Below, one piece after another: positions 30,671-42,204 of a stretch of 64,000 bases of DNA. The stretch comes from Plotosus lineatus (lineage: Eukaryota; Chordata; Actinopteri; Siluriformes; Plotosidae). Under the pieces are notes generated by a model. The model ran no database searches, was not told the origin of the DNA, and saw nothing but the letters and a program-made list of their open reading frames with translations. How positions within the stretch are numbered: position 1 is the first letter of the stretch; each line of letters opens with the position of its first letter. Both the position numbers and the translations under genes were made by a program. The stretch covers positions 51,121,501-51,185,500 of the forward strand of contig CM045731.1 of assembly GCA_024760905.1 (NCBI GenBank), given 5' to 3'.

Positions 30671-32408
30671 TTTCCTGTTCTTTCCTGCTCTCCTGCATCT
30701 GAAATACTGAAATATGAATTTATATTCAATGTGTTGAGGTCTGACTCAGCATTTTTGAGTTTCATGGTCAAGACAATAATAAGTTAATGTTTAGATCCAA
30801 ATCATATTGACTTATTTCGCCCCCCCAGCACTTACAAAAAAGACAAACAAAAATAAATAGCAGTCCTACTTGAGTCTCAGCTTAAAATGTAAATCCATAT
30901 TTTGATTCTGCCTGGAGCATTTTTGCATTTTCCTCTGTTCACATCCATACATTTTCCCATCTGTTCTCCCTCCTCTGTTTATAGCCTTCCTTGGAACTCA
31001 CCATGTTTCATGCTTTCATGACTTATGATTTGTTAGTTGTTATTGTTAGATTCCCTGCTGTCAGGAAATATTTGATCCCTTGTGATTGGATTAGTGATGC
31101 ACACTGCCAGAAATAATTTCCATAGAATAATAACAATGAGTGCTGGATTATATTCAGTCAGGAGAATGAGTACAAATGGGTGGAATTTCAATTTTCAGAT
31201 GCATCATCACTCGTCTTCCTCTTCATCACTCCTCCATATCATCGCTTCTTCATCACTCTTGTTTATCACCAGTTATGCTGTTTATCATCACTCCTCTTCC
31301 TCACTTCTCTTCCTCTTTTTCAATCCTCTGTACCATCTCTTCTTCATCACTCCTGTTCATCACCACTCATCGATCACTAAACAAAAAAAACATACCTTGA
31401 AGATTCATTGAGAATTTTTTTTTTTCGGATTTGGGGGATTTTTTTCAACATAATCTCATTCATAGATCCCCTCCGAAATTTTATTTTTTATTTATTTTTT
31501 TTTTAATTAAATTTTTTTTTTTAATGTATCACACCCTACTCTACAAAGAATATTCATCCAAATTCATGCATAAATATTTCATTTTTTTTTTTTGTTGAGT
31601 TTGATGGTTTTGCACACAAACAAACGGACTAACAAACAAACACACCTGAAACATTTGTGGTGGAGGTAGATTACGAGGTTTTACAGTCTGGATCTGTTTG
31701 CTTTTTCTATTTTTCCTCAGTGTTTCAGATTGGCAGAATATGTACTTTATTCAAACATCAGTATACATTACAGCTGTTAGCCTGCATGTGCACAGCATTG
31801 CCTGTAGACATACATTACCACTTTGATACAAACATCAGGTTTCATCATTAAAAACACACAAAATCCAACCACAAGCTTCATGCATCATAGCTGTTTGTAT
31901 ACATAGCCCTCTATCTAATGTTGTTGGAGGTAAGAACAGCAGCAGTGGTGTTATTCAGCGAGGATCATGACTAATTAATCATCAGTGCTTACACCAGCCA
32001 TTCCCAGGCCAAAGCAATAATGCAACACATTTACAGCAGGGCAGAAAGTGGCTTCATTGTGTCAGGTATAGTCAAAGGTGCACCTCACAATGGTACTGAG
32101 AACAGGGTCTGGCCTTAGGGTGAAACCGTATCAACAAGATCGACAAAGGAAATGCCGACCGTCTTATTGAAGAATCTCTGACTGCCACTGCACCACATTG
32201 ATCAGCTACAAGACACCAATGATCCAAAGACATTTATTCTCATCCTTCAGACATGAGACTGAAGCCTATTATAGTGGGGTAGACGCTGAGCAGATCACCA
32301 TAGGGCAACACATTATTTTTACATGAATATACTGAACTGGGTACCTCAGGAAAATAATATTTGTCTCTGGGTGAGTTAATATATAATTATCATTATTATA
32401 CTTTATTA
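30671..32408. other. Intergenic sequence without recognised genes
   Basis: Includes an imperfect CATCACTCCTCTTC-type pyrimidine repeat (31195-31375) and long T runs (31410-31600). No repeat family or coding similarity seen. Confidence 0.45.
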
Positions 32409-32765
32409 TGGCGGCACGGTGGCGTAGTGGTTAGCACATCCACCTCACAGCAAGAAGGTCCTGGGTTCAAGTCCTATCTCGGGTGTTTCTATGTGGAGTT
32501 TGTATGTTCTCCCTGTGCTTGCATGGGTTTGCTCCGGGTACTCCGGTTTCCTCCCACAGTCCAAAAAAATGCACAGTAGGTTAATTGGCTGTTCCAAATT
32601 ACCCTTAGGTGTGAGTGTGAGTATGAAGTGTGCGTGCTGGCCCTGTGATGGCCTGGTTAGCTGTCCAAGGTTTACCCCACCCTTATCAGAGTAGGCTGAG
32701 ATGGGAACCAGCCTCTTTGCAACCCAAATTAGGATTTAAGCAGTACAGAAAATGAATGAATAAAT
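32409..32765 (+). mobile_element. SINE family A, best full-length copy
   Basis: Begins GGCGGCACGGTGGCGTAGTG. The A box TGGCGTAGTGG (32420-32430) and B box GGTTCAAGTCC (32464-32474) fit RNA polymerase III consensus and spacing. Body: GCATGGGTTTGCTCCGGGTA and AGGTTAATTGGCTGTTCC. Tail: AGCAGTACAGAAAATGAATG. Confidence 0.85.
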
Positions 32766-33069
32766 ACTTTATTATTGATGTATCAGCTTTGTAGTTGTTA
32801 CGCAACCAAGTTTGGAGGAACAAAGCAGATGCTGCAATGACAGAAACATTTCACTAGATGGAACAGTGACTCACTTCTTGACTCTTATGTTCTATGAAAT
32901 AAATTAAATCTAATCACAGAGCAAAGTAAAAACTATTCATTATTGTTGTTTGATACTACTACAACAACAAAGATAATAATAATAATAATGTCACCTTATT
33001 TATGATGCTTACTTTATTATGTCAGGTTTTGCCCTGCTACTGGGAACATGTAAGCCAGTACAACCTGTT

Positions 33070-33290
33070 GCATGGTCGAGTGGTCGGTGATTAAACCGGC
33101 TCCCCCACCAGGTTCCAAATTTGGTGAGGAGGGTGGCGAGCAACCCAGTAGGAATAAAAACAAGACCTATCAAAGGGCGGATGAACTCTTTAGAGTCAAC
33201 GGCCAGCTAGGTAGAGATGGTGTCTCAATAAAAACACCCTGCAGAAAGAACATTGGGCCTCTACTGCGGATTTTTTTGCTCTTCGTATAC
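33070..33290 (+). mobile_element. Possible non-LTR retrotransposon 5' UTR fragment
   Basis: TTGGTGAGGAGGGTGGCGAG, CAACCCAGTAGGAATAAAAA and AACACCCTGCAGAAAGAAC resemble leader sequences I recall in front of the endonuclease ORF of invertebrate-type LINEs. Homology stops near 33260. Weak. Confidence 0.3.
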
Positions 33291-33411
33291 TAGTATAGCC
33301 ATTACAACTGTTATGACTGCTGCCTACGCCAGAATTCTGGCACGGCACCCAGATTGATTGATTGACTTTATTAAACAAAATATTATTCATTATCCCAATA
33401 TATATGCAGTT

Positions 33412-33740
33412 GGCGGCAGCATGGTGTAATGTTTAGAACGGCCGCCTCGCTGCAAGAAAGACCTGGGTTAAAGCCCCGGGCTCTCCAAGCCCGTTTCTGT
33501 ATGGTTTGTATATTCTCCTCCTGCCTGCTTGGGTTCCTTCTGGGAACTCTAGTTTCCTCCCACAGTCCAAAAACATGCACATTAAACTAACTGTCTGTTC
33601 CAACTTGCCCCTAGGGGTGAGGTTCAGTCTGAATGTTTGTGTGCTTGTGATTGTTTGGCGAATTTTTGGGATGTAAGATAGGCTCCAGCCTCCACGTGAC
33701 CCTAATATTAAGATTAAGTGGTTTGAGTGAGAGTGAATAC
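33412..33740 (+). mobile_element. SINE family A
   Basis: GGCGGCAGCATGGTGTAATG head, CGCTGCAAGAAAGACCTGG, tail AGATTAAGTGGTTTGAGTG. Confidence 0.8.
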
Positions 33741-33969
33741 AGACAATTCATTTATTCACATTCTCCATCAGAGCATATCTTTTTTGCCCTTAAATGTGTG
33801 CATTCATAGCATTCGGTATATTTGCTTCTCCAAGTCAACTTACAGAATTGTATTCTTCATCCTGTTGGAACCAATAGTTCAGGGTTGTTTTTAAACACAT
33901 CTAAAAGATATTTAAAGCTTTGAGGAGGTCTCCTCCATTAAGCGTCTCTCATCTCTCACTGTTAGTGTC

Positions 33970-34052
33970 ACAGGAAGACTGGAGTCTATCTCAGCCAACA
34001 CTGGATAAAGGTGGGTTGCATCCTAAACAGCTCACCAGACCATCGCAGAGCC

Positions 34053-34091
<39 letters not shown>

Positions 34092-34312
34092 CTATTCACA
34101 TTCACATCTGGGGCAATTTGTAACTTCCATTTAGCATAATCTATATGTCTTTGGTCTGTGGGAAGAAACCAGAGTACCCAAAGGAATGCCATGCAAGCAC
34201 AGGAAGAACATTTAAACATGCACAGATATCGCCCTTGCTGAAACCACAACTTACCCAGGACCTTCTTCTTGTGAAGCAGACATGCTAAACTCTATGCTAT
34301 CATTCCACCTTC
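33970..34312 (-). mobile_element. SINE family A with (AC)n expansion
   Basis: The minus-strand body GTGTTGGCTCTGCGATGGTC carries a (GT) run at 34052-34088, where the consensus has a short GTGTGTG. Confidence 0.75.
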
Positions 34313-34419
34313 ATTAAACCTCTGGGGTTAAATATTTCTATGAACCCTATCTTGAGCGGGGTTCACACAGCCAGCCAGAGACTCTACTTCACCAGAGATG
34401 TGTGGTGGACAGAATCAAA

Positions 34420-34667
34420 CAAACAAACAAACAACTCTTTATTGTCAAAGTACATTACATACATTGAAATTTACTTTGTGCGCTAGGCACCTGTCACCAC
34501 TGTGCAGCGCCAGTTATTGCGTTGTTCTATCCTTTTGATGCTGAGCGCCAAGCAGGAAGCAACAACTGCCAAATTTTAACGTCTTATGGTATGACGCGGC
34601 CAGATTCGAACTCCGACCTACCGGAGGATAAAGCGGACGCTCTACCAACTGAGCTAAATCCCCGGTC
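34420..34667 (-). mobile_element. tRNA-derived SINE (a fifth type)
   Basis: The minus strand reads GACCGGGGATTTAGCTCAG, TTGGTAGAGCG (A box), then GAGTTCGAATCTGG (B box). The T-stem and acceptor no longer pair, so it is not a functional tRNA. An unrelated body follows (GCTCAGCATCAAAAGGATAG), ending TGACAATAAAGAGTTG then (TTTG)n. Confidence 0.7.
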
Positions 34668-34739
34668 TTATACCTTGTATGACTGTGTGGAACAAACACT
34701 GCTCTGCTTCAGACAGACATACACTGCAGCTGGAGGTAA

Positions 34740-35010
34740 AAACTGCACAAAGGATCAGTACTAGCAGCCTACCCACCATCAGTGACATTTACAACAGCAG
34801 GAGCAGGAAAAAGGCTTCCTGTATAAAAAGACTTTCTGTAAACGCTTTCATGAGGAGCCCTATGCAAGCTGCTTATGAACTGTCTGCCCTTCTTTCTTCA
34901 AGTGGGAGGCTACACGACATCAAGGCCAGAACCTCCAGACTGAGGACACATTTGGGTATAAAATTATTTATAAGACTACCACTCATATCACATGACAAGT
35001 CATCACTGCG
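34740..35010 (+). pseudogene. Possible LINE ORF2 C-terminal fragment
   Basis: An open frame contains SSLPTISDIYNSRSRKKASC and later SSSGRLHDIKARTSRLR, a pattern like the C-terminal region of L2/Rex1-type reverse transcriptases (YxLLPSGRR followed by R/T-rich). The RT core is absent. Recalled resemblance only. Confidence 0.35.
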
Positions 35011-35065
35011 ATTGATGACCTCTGCACTTTCATTGAATTTTCATCATGATACAGCATACTGTCTT

Positions 35066-35110
35066 AAAGGGCACCTGTTGTGAATTTGTGCTATTAGCTC
35101 TTTAAAAGCA
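35066..35110 (+). mobile_element. Solo terminus similar to the TTAA element at 49.5 kb
   Basis: TTAAAGGGCACCTGTTGTG differs from TTAAAGGGTACCTGTAGTG at 49538 by two bases. No matching opposite end was found. Confidence 0.4.
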
Positions 35111-35149
35111 CTAAAGAACTCATCAGCAAATCCATCCTTTTTAACAGAG

Positions 35150-35325
35150 GTTTTTCAGGAAGGGGTCATGTTTAAACCCTTTCACAAAAAGAAGTCATGT
35201 TTAATACTTTTAAGAGAAGGGGTCATGTTTATATTCTTTTAAAGAGGAGGCCATGTTTAAATCCTTTTAGAGAAGGGGTCATGTTTGAATCTTTTTCGAG
35301 AGGAGATCATAGAGGAGTTTTTTCT
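35150..35325. repeat. About 33-bp minisatellite, roughly five copies
   Basis: Degenerate units built on AGAAGGGGTCATGTTTAAA followed by CCTTTTA. Confidence 0.8.
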
Positions 35326-37352
35326 ATGATTTCAGACACTTATATTTTGAAACAGTTATTCACTCAGCAGGAATGCGCCAGCAGAAATCATGTGTTCATT
35401 ACATTTTCACTTCTATTGTGTGCTAATATTAGTCTTAATCTCTACTTTTGTCTCCACGAGGCAACAGCCTAAGATGAGACTCTTAATCAGACAGATAAAT
35501 AAAACTGTATGGAAGAAGTTTAGTCCTTGTCATTTTTATTCCACGGTAATGTTGAGAAAAGGCAATATTGTGGCTGACCCCTGCCAGTCCACGGACATCC
35601 TGTGGACATTGACTAAATGTTAATTATTGATACAAAGGGTTAAATCGCGGCACATGGATGTGTCTGACAATGGTGTCCTTATTTGTCTGTGAGTGCTGAG
35701 ACACGGGAGGGTGATAGCGAGGAGACTGACAGACCGATGGGTGCAATTATCAGCACTGATTTTATAAGCCTTGTTAAAATCCATTAGATTTCCGATAAAA
35801 TCTCTCTCAGCCAATGGACACTTAGAAGTCTATGATCGACAAAAGAATAGTATACTGACAAATCTGAGGAATAAAACATCCCTAACATGTCATCTTTTCG
35901 ACCTTTTGAATTAATATTAAAGTAATGATGATGCAGAAGCAATATTGCTGCAGAAGCTTATACTGTAATCAACAGGGTGGCAGTGGTGGCCTGGTGGTAA
36001 AATCAACAGCCCTACCTTATTGCCTTCTTAATGCGTCTGTATTAGAGAGTCAGCACACGGCATGCTGTGATCATGGCAGAAGAGCGAAGGAATATATTAA
36101 AGCCTGCAGCTGTACAGCTCCGAGGAGCCACTTGTTACTCGTCCACTACAGCTCAAGCATCTGGAATGGAAAACTAAATGAGTCATTTGGCTCGTTTGAG
36201 TCACAAAGCACTGTTTCCGATGAGCTCCCAGCTTTGCCTAGAGAGCAAAGCCAACTGGGAAAGTGGGGGGGGGGGGTAAAAAAAAAGAGCAAAATGGATG
36301 ATCAGATAACAAATGTTAAGACTTTTGTTCTCTGAGGAAGCCGAATATCCCCAAACCTTCCTGCTGGTCTTCCTAATGATGAATGTCTGGCTTTGAGAAG
36401 AGTTGAGTTTTCATTTAGCTGGCCAGCAGCATTACAGTACATCTCTGAAGAGTTTATCTTTCGTTCTAGTTCAGTTCAAGCCAATCCCGTGATATATTAG
36501 TACATAAAGGATGATAATGCAGACTTTTCCAGGAAATTCAATATTTGGTGAACCTGAAACCACATCTTTTTCATGCACTGATAAGAATGTGGGCTAAAAT
36601 TTTTGAGAGTTTTGATTATTTGAAATACTAACCCCAGTGCTTGGGTTTGGAAAATGAGGCGTGTGTGATGTTCTGGTCTTAGCCTTTCATACTTGTCTAC
36701 GCACCCAAGGACCAAGGCCCGACAAGGGCAGCACTTATCTTGTGTCGATGTTTCGAAGCCATGTTTCCGTACATTCTCTAGAAGGCAGCCACTATATTAC
36801 TATATGCTCAGTGCATAAGCATTTACGGTACATGATGTACATGTAGATTATACTATGCTTGTACAAATTACGCATTTTAAATATTTTTGAGATGTCAGTA
36901 GACATACTTAAAAAATTTCTTTGGATTGAGAAAAAGTGGGGAGCTTCAGTCCTCTCAACCCCCCCTAGTTCTGTAGCCTCTATACACCACCATGGCTCAG
37001 TATGCATCGGCATAAAAAACAAAACAAAAAACAAACAAACAAAAAAAAAACAGAAATAAAACCCAGAGACAGTACCTCATAATATGACTGCATACTTGTA
37101 GGTCTTATATAGTTTGGCTGAATGCTAACAGCTGTGCTTGGGATCATATGACACAAAAGCTAAAAGTCAGGTTGCTGGGAGTACAGTATATGCAAAGCAT
37201 GTTGGATTTGTAGTATGAAGCTTGGTTAGAGTTTTTCTTTGTGCGAAATCATAAGGGAGTCTCAGAATGATGATGTCATCAAGGCCCAAGTAAAGGATTT
37301 GGAAATATTCATGCCATTTGTTGAAAGTGTAAAAAGGCTGAATTTAAAATCA
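35326..37352. other. Intergenic sequence, little recognised
   Basis: Contains only a B-type SINE head fragment (GGTGGCAGTGGTGGCCTGG, 35965-36000) and a G homopolymer at 36266-36276. No coding similarity. Confidence 0.45.
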
Positions 37353-37680
37353 TGACACATGTGGTGTCGTGGTTAGCACATCTGCCTCACAGCAAGAAAG
37401 AACTGGGTTCAATTCCCAGCTCAGGAGTTTGCATGTTCTTCCCTTGCTTGCATGAGTTTCCTCCAGGTACTCTGGTTTCCTCCCACAGTCCAAAAACATG
37501 CACAGCAGGTTAATTGGCTGTTTCAAGTCCCTGTGATGGCCTGGAGAGCTGTCCAGGGTGTACCACGCCCTTGCTTGGAGTCGGCTGAGGTGGGCGCCAG
37601 TCTGCCCGCAACAGGTGGGCGCCAGTCTGCCCGCAACCCTAATTAGGATTAAGCGGTTCAGAAAATTAATGGATGAATCT
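37353..37680 (+). mobile_element. SINE family A with tail duplication
   Basis: GTGGTGTCGTGGTTAGCAC head, CTCCAGGTACTCTGGTTTCC body. The segment GTGGGCGCCAGTCTGCCCGC is present twice in tandem near the end. Confidence 0.8.
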
Positions 37681-37899
37681 ATCTATTCCGATATCCTGTG
37701 TTCTGTTCCCACTGGTTTGTATTGTGCATACTGACAACCATTTTTTATTTGTTTATTTCCCAGAAGAATCAGTTGTTTTCCTGAAGTACTGAGTTTATTT
37801 GAATACAGTCCATGCATTAGGCTGTATAATTGACTGGTTAATACTTTCCTTTTGATTCCTTTTGAGTCATATGTTTGACTCATATAGCAGGATCACAAT

Positions 37900-38712
37900 G
37901 TAATCCAGAAGATAGAAATGATCTAGTACAGGAGGAAGACTGGGGAGAAGGAAATGCCAAAATGCCTGAAGTCCAGTGTCAAGTACCCACAGTCAGTGAT
38001 GGTCTGGGGTGCCATGTCAGCTGCTGGTGTTGGTCCACTGTGTTTTATCAAGGGCAGGATCAATGCAGCTAGCTATCAGGAGATTTTGGAGCACTTCATG
38101 CTTCCATCTGCTGAAAAGCTTTATGGAGATGAAGATTTTATTTTTCAGTATGACCTGGCACCTGCTCACAGTGCCAAAACCACTGCTAAATGGTTTACTG
38201 ACCATGGTATTACTGTGCTCAATTGGCCTGCCAACTCTCCTGACCTGAACCCCATAGAGAATCTGTGGGATATTGTGAAGAGAAAGTTGAGAGACACCAG
38301 ACCCAACACTGTGGATGAGCTTAAGGCCGCTATCGAAGCATCCTGGGCCTCCATAACACCTCAGCAGTGCCACAGGCTGATTGCCTCCATGCCACGCCAC
38401 ATTGAAGCAGCCATTTCTGCAAAAGGATTCCCGACCAAGTATTGAGTGCATAACTGAACAGAATTATTTGAAGGGTGATCTTTTTTGAATTAAAAACAAA
38501 ATTGGTCGAATGAAATATGCTAATTTTTTGAGATAGGAATTTTGGGTTTTCATGAGCTGTATGCCAAAATCATCAGTATTAAAACAATAAAGACCTGAAA
38601 TATTTCAGTTGGTGTGCAATGAATCTAAAATATATGAAAGTTTAATTTTTATCAGAACATTACAGAAAATAATGAACTTTATCACAATATGCTAATTTTT
38701 TGAGAAGGACTA
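37900..38712 (+). mobile_element. Tc1-like element, 5'-truncated
   Basis: The right terminus is intact: the reverse complement of its end reads TACTAGTCCTTCTCAAAAAA, then TTAGCATATTGTGATAAAG, a TIR typical of fish Tc1-like elements. An internal near-repeat of it (TATGCTAATTTTTTGAGA) lies at about 38516. The left TIR and the transposase N-terminus are missing. Confidence 0.8.
37954..38445 (+). pseudogene. Tc1-like transposase, C-terminal catalytic part (DD34E)
   Basis: About 163 codons stay open. VMVWGAMSAAGVGPL, then FQYDLAPAHSAKTT (second catalytic Asp), NWPANSPDLNPIENLWDIVK (catalytic Glu in NPIENLW) and a C-terminal SMPRHIEAAISAKG. The DNA-binding paired-like domain and the first catalytic Asp are upstream and lost, so the protein would not be active. 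The remaining frame has no stop, suggesting a moderately recent copy. It sits alone between SINEs. Confidence 0.85.
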
Positions 38713-39129
38713 GTATGTCAGCCAGACTGATTTAAAAAGTTTATTAGACTCAACCATCATTACAGCCAGCAGTCTGATTTCTGTAACCAGATGGTTGAAG
38801 TGTTGTGGATTTTTGATGTTTATGGAGTACATTCTGACAGAGAGCACAGAGAACAGATTTGACCATCATACCTTCATATAAAGAGTATAAAGTCTGCAAG
38901 TTAAAAGTCAGCCCTGACACTTTCATCACCCCGCTCACAGCAAACCACTGGCCTCTACCTTGAAGTCTGAATGTCAAGCTGCTTTTCTCAGTAGGACTGC
39001 CATCTGTAAACCCCCTCCAGGCTTGACTATCAGTTCAAAAGCAGGTCAATGGCTGATTTCCAAAATGCAATTTATCAGATAATTAACCTCATCTACTGTT
39101 ATTTGGATAAAATATATACTGTGTATATA

Positions 39130-39130
<1 letters not shown>
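38713..39130. other. Unannotated intergenic sequence
   Basis: No gene or repeat family recognised. Confidence 0.4.

Positions 39131-39211
<81 letters not shown>
39131..39211. repeat. (TA)n microsatellite, about 40 units
   Basis: The longest pure TA run in the window. Confidence 0.95.
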
Positions 39212-39216
<5 letters not shown>

Positions 39217-39229
39217 AAAATAAAAGGAC

Positions 39230-39600
39230 GGGCAGTGGTGGTCTAGTGGGGCAGTGGTGGTCTAGTGGTATAGGGCGCTGGATCGCTGATCCAAAGGTTG
39301 GGGTTCGAGTCCCACTCTCCACAAAGTTGTCACTGTCCCCCCCAGTGCAGCTAACTGGGTTATCAAAGGCGGGCCATGTCTCTCACTGTCTATGGTGAGA
39401 GGCATGTAAAAGAACCATTGCTGACTTTCGTAAAGAGTAGGCTGCAAAGTCGTCAGCGTGTTTCTGTCCCTTGCTAAAAGGGTTGTGTCAGGAAGGGCAT
39501 CCGACGTAAAAACCTCTGCCAAAATCAAAATGTGCGAATCAGATGATTCGCTGTGGCGACTCCCGAGTGAAAGGGAAAAAGCCGAAAGGAAGACAGACAG
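39230..39600 (+). mobile_element. SINE B/RTE, full length with perfect 18-bp TSD
   Basis: ACACAAAAATAAAAGGAC occurs at 39212-39229 and 39601-39618. The head GGCAGTGGTGGTCTAGTGG is duplicated in tandem. The B box GGTTCGAGTCC is at 39302-39312. The tail holds GTCAGGAAGGGCATCCGACG and GATTCGCTGTGGCGACTCC and ends AAGCCGAAAGGAAG. Confidence 0.9.
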
Positions 39601-39602
39601 AC

Positions 39603-39791
39603 ACAAAAATAAAAGGACAGGACAAAGACTTTCTATTGAAACTCCATTTATCACTACAGATCTGTTTCGAGGGGTGGTGAAACCATCCTCTCTCTTCAGG
39701 TGATTATAGAAGAATATAATCACTCGAAACAGATCTGTAGTGATAAATGGAGTTTCAATAGAAAGTCTTTGTCCTGTCCTTTTATTTTTGT
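39603..39791. repeat. Perfect inverted repeat, 69-bp arms, 51-bp loop
   Basis: Left arm 39603-39671 and right arm 39723-39791 are exact reverse complements (for example CTACAGATCTGTTTCGAG and CTCGAAACAGATCTGTAG). The loop side contains a further hairpin, GTGATTATA (39700-39708) with TATAATCAC (39715-39723). Confidence 0.92.
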
Positions 39792-39850
39792 TTATTTGCT
39801 CTACCAAAAAGTATTGAGCACTCTCCTACGGAAGGATCTACTCAGAAAAT

Positions 39851-39852
<2 letters not shown>

Positions 39853-39892
<40 letters not shown>
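39853..39892. repeat. (TA)n microsatellite
   Basis: Pure TA run. Confidence 0.95.
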
Positions 39893-39895
<3 letters not shown>

Positions 39896-39896
<1 letters not shown>

Positions 39897-40185
39897 TTCA
39901 GTTCATTTTCTGTAACCGATTAATCCTAATTTGGGTCGCGGGGAGGCTGGTGCCCATCCCAGCCAACTTCGGGCGAGGGCAGAGTACACCCTGGAGAGCT
40001 TGCCAGGCCATCGCATTTACATGCCTTACACCATAGACAGCGGGAGACATGGCTGGCCTTAGATAACCCAGTTAGCTAGCTGCACTGTGGGGGGGGGGGG
40101 GGGAGTAACAACCTTGTGGAGAGTGGGACTTGAACCCCCAACCTTTGGATCAGTGATCCAGTGCCCTATACCACTAGCCCCCCCG
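39896..40185 (-). mobile_element. SINE B/A chimera
   Basis: The minus strand: a head with B box GGGGTTCAAGTCCCAC, B middle to AAGGCATGTAAATG, then an early jump to CGATGGCCTGGCAAGCTC of the A tail, ending CAGAAAATGAACTGAACTG. A G-run (40088-40103) lies inside. Confidence 0.8.
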
Positions 40186-42204
40186 CTCACCACTTACTGT
40201 GTGTATGTCCCTATCACTGAAATTACCACCTGGCTCTGTACAGAACATGATTTATTGCATGGTGTACCCCACCCCAGGCCCGGAGCCAGCTGAAATGGGG
40301 GCCAGGTTCCTCAAGTCCATAATTAGTATTAAGTGGCTCAGAGAAGGAATGAATGAAAGTGGGTTAAGAGTTCAACAGGGGCAGTTAGATGGTACTAGGG
40401 TTGTAACCCCAACATTCTGATCAGAGTCCTAGAGCCTTAACCACTGAGGTACTTCTTGAGGGTGTATCCTACCGCTCATCCAAAATCACCCAGGAATGGC
40501 TCCTGTAACAATGACAGATAAGCTGTATGGTTAATGAGTGTAGGGATGAATGGACAGATGGATGGGTGGATATTTACACCTGATCCAGGAAAAGAGGTAC
40601 TAGTGAGAATTACAGCCTGTTTTCTTTGACACGGTAAGGTTATAGTTGCTCAGTTGTATTAGCTGAAAGTGTTTCTCCAGAGTGCTTCATTTAAAACTGA
40701 CAAATATGTTTTTCTTAAACAACAAAAGATCCACTCAAAGCCAAGGCTTATGACAATCACAGGTAACCTTGCCAGTGTTTTTAATTACTGCCTCCATTAT
40801 TCTTTCAGCTATCACTGTTAATTGCTTTGCCTCAGAGGGAGGGTTTGTTCGCTGCTGTCCAACACCAAATTTAAAACAGAGATATTCTTTCAAAAGCAAC
40901 TGCCATTAACACCATTACGGCATTATTTATTACCCAGAAAATAGTGACACGCCTATTCCACAGATCTCCTGAGGCAATCAGTAAGAGCTCAGAGGGTACT
41001 TTTGAGGTCAGACAGGCTTTGAGTATCAATATGGGCAAATACAGTTCGTAACAGTAACTAGCGGTTGCACTCAGATACTCAGGGAAGCTCTGCCACCTCC
41101 GGAATGCAAAAAGGTCCTGGATTTGTTTCCTAGTGTTTCTCGAGCTTGCGGCAGTTTCCCCAAGGAACTCTGGTATGTGTGTTGGCCCTGTGACCATCTG
41201 ACAGGGTGTATCCCACTCGAACAGCCTGGCAGACCATTGAGAACATCTCATTAATATCTCATCAGCTGAGATATGCTATAGCCTGGTAGGAGTAAGTGGT
41301 TGAGCAAATGATTGATAATATGGTTCTGATCCCCTAAATCATACACTGGTTTTCAATGAGAAACCTCAAAACGGACACGACTGAGTGTAAAGATAACTTC
41401 TTTGTTGCTAGGAAGACGCAAGCACTTTCATGCTGATTGGTCAAGAGCTGGATTCATTTAGCGTATGATTGCTACCTGTAGGCCTTAAACTGTGCTTGCC
41501 CTGTTTGAGAGACCATCGGCTGCTACTGGTACACAATCATAATCACTGTAGTTGTTCAAATACTGTATAATGATGCATAACAGAACAGAGAAAGAAGGAA
41601 ACTGATACCAGAGAACAAGGCTTTAGAAAAAAACACGGAATAAACAAATAACTATAAATATACTGGAGAAGATGACTCAAATTTTATATATTTTTCAAGA
41701 ATGGTTATCTAATCGCGTACAGGATGTACTGTTTGTGCACTCCTGCTGCCTGATCTGATGCCAAAGCCCAATCCTGACACACTTCTACTGCTGTGACTCC
41801 TCTCGCCCTGTAGGGCTGTCTGATTCATCCTGGTACTGCATGGAGTGTTCTGCATTTGTGACTCACTTTCTACTCCAGATGATGATTCCACATGAACATT
41901 CTAATGATCTGCACTTCCTAAAAAATCTCACTTTGTTTTTTTTTTTTACAGTGAATGATATCATGTAAATATTTTGTATTTGTCCTTAAGAACTGTTGTT
42001 TTAATCATAAACACTGTCATAAATCACAACACGCTTGTTCAGAACATCTGTACAACACGCTTCATGATTTAGGATCCACTTCCTTTGTGATGGACCACTG
42101 AATCACACATTTTAAGGCTTTATTTAGCACTCAATCTCTGAAAGTGAGGTGGGTATCACTGAAAAACCGTTCAGCACCATCCACCAAGCCTAATCCTATT
42201 ATTT
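40186..42204. other. Intergenic, fragments only
   Basis: A weak family A fragment lies at about 41095-41310 (AAAAAGGTCCTGGATTTG, AAGTGGTTGAGCAAATGAT). Otherwise nothing recognised. Confidence 0.45.

Noticed and set aside
30094..30698. Long open frames of repeated tyrosine/isoleucine or cysteine/valine codons
   Set aside because: Pure translation of TA and CA microsatellites on both strands.
31195..31375. Serine-rich protein-coding exon
   Set aside because: Imperfect pyrimidine repeat (TCATCACTCCTC units) that stays open in several frames. No splice sites or similarity.
34597..34665. A tRNA gene on the minus strand
   Set aside because: The A and B boxes are good, but the T-stem does not pair, no matching 3' acceptor arm exists, and a SINE body and (TTTG)n tail follow. 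It is the head of a SINE.
36859..37059. Small ORF ending in a lysine/asparagine-rich tail
   Set aside because: The tail is translated (AAAC)n repeat and the start lacks any supporting context.
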